From PALSA-612 sp963773055 (GTDB lineage Bacteria; Actinomycetota; Thermoleophilia; Gaiellales; Gaiellaceae): DNA of 64,000 bases. This document shows positions 58,354 to 64,000 of this stretch, one piece after another. Positions within the stretch are counted from its first letter, which is position 1. Each line of letters begins with the position of its first letter. The notes under the pieces are model-generated. The model worked only from the letters and a program-made list of their open reading frames with translations, made no database searches and had not been told where the DNA came from. Position numbers and translations under genes: made by a program. Where the stretch lies: positions 558,001 to 622,000 of the forward strand of contig CAVYZL010000006.1 of NCBI GenBank assembly GCA_963773055.1. The letters are read 5' to 3'.

Positions 58354-60050
58354 ACCGCGCGCGGCGCCAGTCGGATCGCCGCATCCGTCTTCTCCTTGGG
58401 CTTCTGCTCGCCGTCTTCGCCGTCGCGTTGTCGCGGGCGGTGTGGCTCCAGACGGTACGCGCGCAGGGCCTGTCCGAGCGCGCCGCGAGCCAGCAGCACG
58501 AGACGATCGCGATTGCCGCCGGGCGAGGAACGCTGCTCGACCGCATGGGCGTCCAGCTCGCGATCGGCGAGGAGGCGACAACCGTTTACGCCAACCCGAA
58601 GCAAGTGCGCAACGCCCGTGCTGTCTCTGTCGCGGCTGCGGACGCGCTGCACATCGACGCTGACGCCCTCTACCCGCAGCTGGTCGACAAGTCGAAGGGG
58701 TTCGTCTACGTCAAGCGGAAGGCAGATCCGGTCGACGCGAAGGCGCTCGAGCAGAAGCATCTCTCCGGGCTCGGATTCATCCCGGAGGAGCGCCGCGTGT
58801 ACCCGCAGGGTGGAGTGGCCGCGCAGGTGCTCGGCTACGCCGGAACAGACAACCGCGGCCTCGCCGGCCTCGAGCTCCAGCTCGACCGCTATCTCGCAGG
58901 ACGGCCTGGCAGCGAGACCTTCGTGAAGGATCCGTTCGGCCGTGTGCTCGACGTCGTGCGATCGGTGCCGGAGCGGCCGGGCAAGGACGTCTTCCTCACG
59001 CTCGACCACACGATTCAGGCCAACGTCGAGTCGGTTCTGCGGTCGACCGTTTCGCAGTGGGGCGCGAAGAGGGCGTCGGCGGTCGTGCTCGACCCGGAAA
59101 CGGGCGGCATCCTCGCGATGGCGGTCGCGCCGGGCTACGACGCGAACCGCTATCCGAGCGCACCGGCCGACCTGCACCGCAACACCGCCGTCACGGACAC
59201 CTATGAGCCGGGCTCGACGTTCAAGCTCGTGAGCGTCTCTGCGGCGCTGTCCGAGCATCTCGTGACGCCTGCGACACCGTTCGTCCTGCCTGGCAGCATC
59301 CACGTCGCCGACCGGGTGATCCACGATGCCGAGCCGCGAGGCACCGAGACGATGACGGTCGCGCAGATCCTCTCGCGCTCTTCGAACGTGGGAGCGATCA
59401 CGCTCGCCGAGCTCCTCGGGCCACAGCGGCTCGGCCGCTGGATCGACCGGTTCGGGTTCGGCCGCAAGGTCGGCATCGACTATCCCGGTGAAACGCGCGG
59501 GATCGTGCTGCCTGTCGACCGCTGGTCGGGATCCACGATCGGAAACGTGCCGATCGGGCAGGGGATCGCGGTCACGCCCGTGCAGATGGCCGCCGCGTAC
59601 GCCAGCGTCGCGAACAAGGGCGTGTGGCTCGCGCCGCACCTCATCGATCACGTCGCCGGCTCGAGCCCACCTAAGGTCGAGCGGCGACGAGTGCTCTCGC
59701 CGACGATCGCCGACGAGGTGAAGTCGATGCTCGTGAACGTCGTCTCCGAGGGAACGGGGACGCTCGCGGCGCTGCCCGGCTACACGATCGCCGGTAAGAC
59801 CGGCACCGCCGCAAAGCCAGATCCCGTCAACGGTGGCTATTCGACGGCGAACTACGTCGCCTCGTTCGTCGGCATCGTCCCCGCAACGAAGCCGCGGCTC
59901 GTGATTCTCGTGTCGGTCGACGAGCCGCGAGGCGCGATCTGGGGCGGCGTCGTGGCGGCGCCCGCGTTCAAGCGGATCGCGGACTTCGCGCTCCAGTACC
60001 TCGAGGTTCCGCCCGACGATCCCGCCGCGCTCAAGGCGACCGCTCCGTAG
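58350..60050 (+). CDS. ftsI: Septal transpeptidase FtsI (class B penicillin-binding protein)
   Basis: The 566-residue protein has an N-terminal membrane helix, a pedestal domain and a transpeptidase domain. The active-site motifs are STFK (Ser289), SSN (in SRSSNVGA) and KTGTA. It cross-links septal peptidoglycan. It overlaps the FtsL-like gene by 4 bases (GTGA). Confidence 0.95.
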   Translation: MNRARRQSDRRIRLLLGLLLAVFAVALSRAVWLQTVRAQGLSERAASQQHETIAIAAGRGTLLDRMGVQLAIGEEATTVYANPKQVRNARAVSVAAADALHIDADALYPQLVDKSKGFVYVKRKADPVDAKALEQKHLSGLGFIPEERRVYPQGGVAAQVLGYAGTDNRGLAGLELQLDRYLAGRPGSETFVKDPFGRVLDVVRSVPERPGKDVFLTLDHTIQANVESVLRSTVSQWGAKRASAVVLDPETGGILAMAVAPGYDANRYPSAPADLHRNTAVTDTYEPGSTFKLVSVSAALSEHLVTPATPFVLPGSIHVADRVIHDAEPRGTETMTVAQILSRSSNVGAITLAELLGPQRLGRWIDRFGFGRKVGIDYPGETRGIVLPVDRWSGSTIGNVPIGQGIAVTPVQMAAAYASVANKGVWLAPHLIDHVAGSSPPKVERRRVLSPTIADEVKSMLVNVVSEGTGTLAALPGYTIAGKTGTAAKPDPVNGGYSTANYVASFVGIVPATKPRLVILVSVDEPRGAIWGGVVAAPAFKRIADFALQYLEVPPDDPAALKATAP

Positions 60051-60114
60051 TTGGGGCCTCCCAGCCTCCTCCCCGCTATGAGCGTAGCCGCCGCGGCCGC
60101 GCGCCGCTAGGGCA

Positions 60115-60154
60115 TGTGACGGAAAAGACCCGCAAACGGGCGTGTTTTGTCACA
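60115..60154 (+). terminator. Long imperfect hairpin between ftsI and murE
   Basis: Outer arms TGTGAC/GTCACA (60115-60120, 60149-60154) enclose an inner CCCG-CAAA-CGGG stem and a T-rich right arm (TGTTTTGT). It may terminate ftsI transcripts or act as a regulatory leader before the murE promoter. The rest of the 151-base gap holds TAGACT at 60188-60193, 8 nt before the murE start. Confidence 0.5.
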
Positions 60155-60201
60155 CACGCACCCGAACGGCTCTGCAGGAACGATTGGTAGACTCGCCCGC
60201 C

Positions 60202-61641
60202 GTGGACCTCGGGCGCCTGATCGCCGCGCTCGCTCCGGCGGACGTCGTGTATCTGGCGGACGTCGATGTGTGCGATCTCGCATACGACTCGCGCTCGGTC
60301 GAGCCGGGCGCGCTGTTCTTCTGCGTCAGCGGCGAGAAGGCCGACGGCCACCTCTTTGCCAGCGACGCCGTCGCCGCTGGCGCCGTCGCGCTCGTCGTCG
60401 AGCGCATCGTCGACGTCGCCGTGCCACAGATCGTCGTTCCCGACAGCAGGCGCTCGATGGCGGTGGCTGGCGCGGCGTTCTTCGAGCACCCGTCGCAGCA
60501 GCTTGCGCTCGCCGGTGTGACCGGCACGAACGGCAAGACGACGACGTCGTTTCTTCTGTTCGCGATCCTGGCGGCGGCCGGCAAGCGTCCGGGCCTACTG
60601 GGAACGATCGAGAGCCGGGTCGGCGGCGAGCGGCGCCCCGCGCTCCGCACGACCCCTGAGGCGATCGATCTCCAGCGCACGCTTCGCGAGATGGTCGACG
60701 TCGGTGACCGCAGCTGTGCTCTCGAGGCCACCTCTCACGGCGCCGCACTCGGACGGCTCGACCATCTCTCGTTCGCCGCGCTCGTGTTCACGAACCTGAG
60801 CCACGACCATCTCGACTTCCACGGCACGCTCGAGCGCTACTACGAGGCCAAGCGGAGCCTGTTCCTCGCCGCCGGCGAGCCTCCGGCAGCCGTCAACGTG
60901 GGGGACGAGCACGGGCGCCGGCTCGCCGCAGAGCTGCGCGCCGCCGGCCGCAAGCGGCTGGTGACCTTCGGGATGACGGCCTTCGCGGACGTATCGCCGG
61001 AATCGCTTTCCCTGACGCGTGACGGCGCGTCGTTCTCGGCTGACGGGCTCCCGATCCGGACGCGGCTGCTCGGCTCGTTCAACGTCGAGAACGTCCTCGG
61101 CGCGATCGCAGCTGCGCGGCTGCTCGGCCTCCCCGACGACGCGATCGTCGACGGAATCGAGTCGATTCGTGGTGTGCCGGGCAGGTTCGAGGCCATCGAC
61201 GGCGGCCAGTCGTTCACGGTCGTCGTCGACTATGCGCACACGCCGGACTCGCTCGCGAATGCGCTCCGGACGGCACGCGAGCTCGCCACGGCGCGTGTCG
61301 TGTGTGTGTTCGGCTGCGGCGGCGATCGAGATCGGGCCAAGCGGCCGCTCATGGGCGAAGCGGCCGTCGCCCACGCCGATGCCGTGATCGTGACGTCCGA
61401 CAATCCGCGCAGCGAGAGCCCGGAGGAGATCGTGAACGAGATCCTCCGTGGGGCCGGCGGTGCGGTCCAAGTGGAGCTCGACCGGCGGCGGGCGATCGAG
61501 CGTGCGCTCGAGCTCGCCGAGCCCGGCGACGTGGTCGTGATCGCGGGGAAGGGTCACGAGCTCGGTCAGGAGCTGGCGGAGGAGACGCTGCCGTTCGACG
61601 ACCGCGAGGTCGTGCGGGAGGCGCTCGGGAGCAAAGTGTGA
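60202..61641 (+). CDS. murE: UDP-MurNAc-tripeptide (meso-diaminopimelate) synthetase MurE
   Basis: The 479-residue Mur ligase has the ATP-binding TGTNGKTTTS, the ATSHGAALGRLDH carbamylation/substrate region, and the DNPR motif (TSDNPRSE) that marks specificity for meso-diaminopimelate rather than lysine. The start is taken at GTG 60202, where TAGACT lies 8 nt upstream. A 20-residue upstream extension is not supported. Confidence 0.95.
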   Translation: MDLGRLIAALAPADVVYLADVDVCDLAYDSRSVEPGALFFCVSGEKADGHLFASDAVAAGAVALVVERIVDVAVPQIVVPDSRRSMAVAGAAFFEHPSQQLALAGVTGTNGKTTTSFLLFAILAAAGKRPGLLGTIESRVGGERRPALRTTPEAIDLQRTLREMVDVGDRSCALEATSHGAALGRLDHLSFAALVFTNLSHDHLDFHGTLERYYEAKRSLFLAAGEPPAAVNVGDEHGRRLAAELRAAGRKRLVTFGMTAFADVSPESLSLTRDGASFSADGLPIRTRLLGSFNVENVLGAIAAARLLGLPDDAIVDGIESIRGVPGRFEAIDGGQSFTVVVDYAHTPDSLANALRTARELATARVVCVFGCGGDRDRAKRPLMGEAAVAHADAVIVTSDNPRSESPEEIVNEILRGAGGAVQVELDRRRAIERALELAEPGDVVVIAGKGHELGQELAEETLPFDDREVVREALGSKV

Positions 61642-62891
61642 TCCCGATCGAGCTCGACCTCGTCGAGCGCCTCTGTCCCGGAACCCTCGTGCGCACTGCC
61701 GGTCGCGACGTCGCGACCGGCCTCACGATCGACTCGCGGCGTGTCGGGCCGGGAGATCTGTTCGTCGCGGTCGGAGGGGGAACGGCTTTCGTCGACGACG
61801 CGGCTGCACGAGGTGCGGCGGCGACGCTCGTCCCGGAGGACGCGTTCGCCTCGTTGGCGGCGATCGCGGGCGAGGTTCGGTCCCGAAGCCACGCGCGTGT
61901 CGTCGGTATCACCGGCTCGACCGGTAAGACGTCGACGAAGGACATCCTCGCGGCGATCTGCCGTTCGCATGCGTCGACGATCGCGGCCGAGGCGAGCTTC
62001 AACAACGAGCTCGGCGTGCCTCTCACGCTCTGCAGGATCGAGCCCGAGACGGAGGTCTGCATCGTCGAGCTCGCCATGCGGGGCTTCGGCCAGATCGCCG
62101 CGCTGGCCACGGTGGCACGACCTCAGATCGGCGTCGTCACGAACGTCGGGCCGGCGCACGTCGAGCTCGTCGGCTCCCTGGACGGCGTTGTCGCGGCGAA
62201 GAGCGAGCTCGTCGACGCGCTGCCCGCGGGCGGGACGGCGATCGTTCCCGACGACTTTCCGATCACGAGAGAAGGTGTCGAGGTCGTTCGGTTCGGCGAG
62301 CCAGAGGCGCACGTCGACGGGGACCGAACCATGGTGCGATTCGGAGGTCGTGAGATCTCGTTCTCATTCCGTGCGCGCCATCAGGCGCGCAACGCGCTCG
62401 CCGCTCTCCATGTGGCGCGGGCGCTCGGGATCGAGGCCGAAGACAGCGTCGACGTCGACTTCTCTCACTGGCGCGGCGAGGAGCATCCGCTTCCGGGCGG
62501 CGGCATACTCGTGAACGACAGCTGGAACGCCAACCCGGTCTCGATGCGCGCGGCGCTGGAGGATCTCGCCGATCTCGCCGAGGGCCGGCGAACCGTTGCC
62601 GTGCTCGGCGGCATGGCCGAGCTAGGCCCTGAGTCGACTGCCTTTCACCGCGAGATCGGCGTCCTTGTCGGGACGTCAGGCGTCGGAGCTCTTGTCGCGG
62701 TCGGCGACCTGGCGCGCGGCTACCTCGAGACGGCGGCCGATGTCCCGGTGACGACGTGGGTCGAGACTGCAGCCGACGCGGTGGTCGAGGCTCGCGGTCT
62801 GATCGAGCCGGGCGACTGCGTGCTCGTCAAGGGCTCGCGGGCGATCGGGCTCGAGGTGGTCGCGGAGGCGCTCACCCGACCCTCGGTCTAG
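61638..62891 (+). CDS. murF: UDP-MurNAc-tripeptide--D-Ala-D-Ala ligase MurF
   Basis: The 417-residue protein has the ATP site GITGSTGKTSTKD, the ELAMRGFGQIAALA block, and VNDSWNANPVSMRAAL, a MurF signature. It adds the D-Ala-D-Ala dipeptide. The GTG overlaps the murE stop by 4 bases. The longer frame upstream is an artefact. Confidence 0.95.
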   Translation: MIPIELDLVERLCPGTLVRTAGRDVATGLTIDSRRVGPGDLFVAVGGGTAFVDDAAARGAAATLVPEDAFASLAAIAGEVRSRSHARVVGITGSTGKTSTKDILAAICRSHASTIAAEASFNNELGVPLTLCRIEPETEVCIVELAMRGFGQIAALATVARPQIGVVTNVGPAHVELVGSLDGVVAAKSELVDALPAGGTAIVPDDFPITREGVEVVRFGEPEAHVDGDRTMVRFGGREISFSFRARHQARNALAALHVARALGIEAEDSVDVDFSHWRGEEHPLPGGGILVNDSWNANPVSMRAALEDLADLAEGRRTVAVLGGMAELGPESTAFHREIGVLVGTSGVGALVAVGDLARGYLETAADVPVTTWVETAADAVVEARGLIEPGDCVLVKGSRAIGLEVVAEALTRPSV

Positions 62892-62894
62892 GCT
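62889..62894 (+). promoter_or_regulatory. Leaderless -10 hexamer of mraY
   Basis: TAGGCT overlaps the murF stop codon and lies 7 nt before a TTG start. Confidence 0.5.
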
Positions 62895-62901
62895 CTGCGC
62901 G

Positions 62902-63915
62902 TTGGTTCGGGTCCTCATCGCCGGTGTCGTCGCGCTCATCGTCTCGATCCTCGTGGCGCCGAGGCTGATCCACTACCTCCGCACCCGCGCGTACGGACAG
63001 CACATCCGTGAGGAGGATCTGAAGCACCACATCGTCAAGGCGGGCACGCCGACGCTCGGTGGGCTCGTCATCCTCGCCGCGCTCGCCGTCGCGTTTCTCG
63101 CGCTGTCGCACTACACGACCAACGCGCTCGTCGTCTTCTTCGTCACCCTCGGCTGCGCGGCGATCGGCTTCCTCGACGACGCGATCAAGCTCACGCACAA
63201 GCGCTCGCTCGGCCTGAAGGGCCGCTGGAAGCTGCTTCTGCTTGCGGTGATCGCGGTGATCGTGGCCGTCGTCACGCAGCACCGCGACTTCTCGACGAAC
63301 GTCTATCTCCCCGTCATCAACGGCGAGCTGCCACTCTCGTGGGGCTGGTACCTGCTCGTGTTCCTGATGATCGCGGGCACCGCGAATGCAGTGAACTTCA
63401 CCGACGGCCTCGACGGGCTCGCCGCGGGCACGGGGATCATCGCCGTCTTCACGTTCACGGCGATGGCGGTGATCGCCTGGCTGCGCTCCGGCGCGCCCGG
63501 ACACCGAAACGAGCTCTACATCGATCTCTCGATCTTCGGCGCGGCCCTGATCGGGGCGATCGTGGGGTTCCTCTGGTACAACGCCTGGCCCGCTGAGATC
63601 ATGATGGGCGACACGGGCTCGATGGCGATCGGCGGGGCGCTTGCTTCCTTCGCGATCGTCATGAAGACGGAGTTCCTCCTGCTCCTGATCGGCGGCATCT
63701 TCGTGATCGAGATCATGTCCGTGATCATTCAGGTGTTCACGTTTCGCTACCTGGGCAAGCGTGTGTTTCTCATTACGCCCATCCACCATCATTTCGAGAT
63801 GAAGGCGTGGTCCGAGACGAAGATCGTCGTCCGCTTCTGGATCCTTTGTGCGATCCTCTGCGCGCTCGCGTTCGCCCTCTACTACCGCTACTACTTCCAG
63901 TTCTTCCGCAGCTGA
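62902..63915 (+). CDS. mraY: Phospho-MurNAc-pentapeptide transferase MraY
   Basis: The 337-residue membrane enzyme has the catalytic and substrate motifs FLDDAIKLTHKRSLGLKGR, VNFTDGLDGLAAG, MGDTGSMAIGG and the cytoplasmic THHHFE-like end (ITPIHHHFEMKAW). It makes lipid I on undecaprenyl phosphate. The TTG start fits the family N-terminus and the upstream TAGGCT hexamer. Confidence 0.95.
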   Translation: MVRVLIAGVVALIVSILVAPRLIHYLRTRAYGQHIREEDLKHHIVKAGTPTLGGLVILAALAVAFLALSHYTTNALVVFFVTLGCAAIGFLDDAIKLTHKRSLGLKGRWKLLLLAVIAVIVAVVTQHRDFSTNVYLPVINGELPLSWGWYLLVFLMIAGTANAVNFTDGLDGLAAGTGIIAVFTFTAMAVIAWLRSGAPGHRNELYIDLSIFGAALIGAIVGFLWYNAWPAEIMMGDTGSMAIGGALASFAIVMKTEFLLLLIGGIFVIEIMSVIIQVFTFRYLGKRVFLITPIHHHFEMKAWSETKIVVRFWILCAILCALAFALYYRYYFQFFRS

Positions 63916-63928
63916 CGCGGACGGTCGC

Positions 63929-64000
63929 ATGCTCGACGGAGCGAGGATCGCAGAGGACGACACAGTGCTCGTCGTCTCGCCAGGGGACGGCGAGATCGAG
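63929..64000 (+). CDS. Start of a downstream dcw-cluster gene (cut by window edge)
   Basis: From the ATG at 63929 the frame is open to the end of the window (MLDGARIAEDDTVLVVSPG) with GC-rich third positions. In dcw clusters a murD, ftsW or murG gene usually follows mraY, but 24 residues do not show which, or whether this is another protein. There is no clear SD. Confidence 0.4.
   Translation, partial: MLDGARIAEDDTVLVVSPGDGEIE

Noticed and set aside
1..64000. CRISPR arrays, tRNA/rRNA genes, insertion sequences, prophage or attachment sites.
   Set aside because: I saw no regularly spaced repeats, no tRNA arm patterns outside coding genes, and no transposase, integrase or phage genes.

Overview
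The window is one contiguous, gene-dense stretch of a very GC-rich bacterial chromosome. It most resembles an actinobacterium of the Thermoleophilia (Gaiella/Solirubrobacter-like). That placement is inference from several features: strong G/C preference at third codon positions; many GTG/TTG starts; a fused PafBC regulator; a fused SecDF; two secreted collagen-like proteins with the N-terminal type familiar from that class; mDAP-type MurE; and a TANNNT hexamer 6-7 nt before the start codon of at least 20 genes, i.e. leaderless transcription. There are no rRNA or tRNA genes, CRISPR arrays, prophage genes or transposases. No stretch over 300 bases lacks a gene; the largest gaps are 10175-10404, 41542-41716, 36190-36340, 60051-60201 and 47186-47317, and each is described below.

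Layout: 1-3956 holds the tail of an AIR-synthase-like protein, a membrane protein, yebC and an S9 peptidase. 4005-5324 (minus) holds two paralogous secreted collagen-like proteins. 5400-7784 is ruvC-ruvA-ruvB plus a small gene. 8318-13354 carries recJ, rel (ppGpp) and a methyltransferase. 13467-20243 is mixed: thioesterase, a frameshifted F420-type oxidoreductase, phosphomannomutase, a cyclase-ATPase-TPR giant regulator and an endonuclease IV-like protein. 20281-24203 is cytochrome c maturation (ccmE, frameshifted ccmF, a small CcmI-like protein) and an M23 peptidase. 24200-28372 holds hpt, a nuclease-like protein, a PhoU-like/Pit phosphate transport pair and an M32 carboxypeptidase.

28383-32281 is the most unusual block. 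It is a tightly overlapping four-gene operon: metallophosphoesterase, cyclic 2,3-diphosphoglycerate synthetase, 2-phosphoglycerate kinase and a GlpX-like protein that has lost several metal ligands. The predicted pathway runs from 2-phosphoglycerate to 2,3-bisphosphoglycerate to its cyclic form, best known as a solute of hot methanogens. 32339-38632 holds a SufT-like protein, the PafBC/oxidoreductase pair, zinc-ribbon proteins and an aldehyde dehydrogenase. 38662-43991 holds a pseudo-hydrolase/cyclase fusion, thiolase, a VOC protein, an enolase-superfamily protein and a DUF4015 protein.

44091-53880 contains a two-component system, yajC-secDF, a UbiB kinase, a response regulator without a phosphoacceptor and an MshEN-domain protein. 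53877-55696 (minus) reads sigma factor - ogt - arsR - SRPBCC with an operator at the junction. 55739-64000 is a PfkB kinase followed by the dcw cluster (mraZ, rsmH, ftsL-like, ftsI, murE, murF, mraY), preceded by three MraZ-type boxes.

Three genes (F420-type oxidoreductase, ccmF, pit) carry single-base frameshifts and hpt has no usable start codon. This pattern points to base-level sequence errors unless read data show otherwise. Two kinds of palindromic repeat are present: a 37-bp palindrome inside the mutase gene, and a shared hairpin element upstream of the SufT-like gene and yajC.
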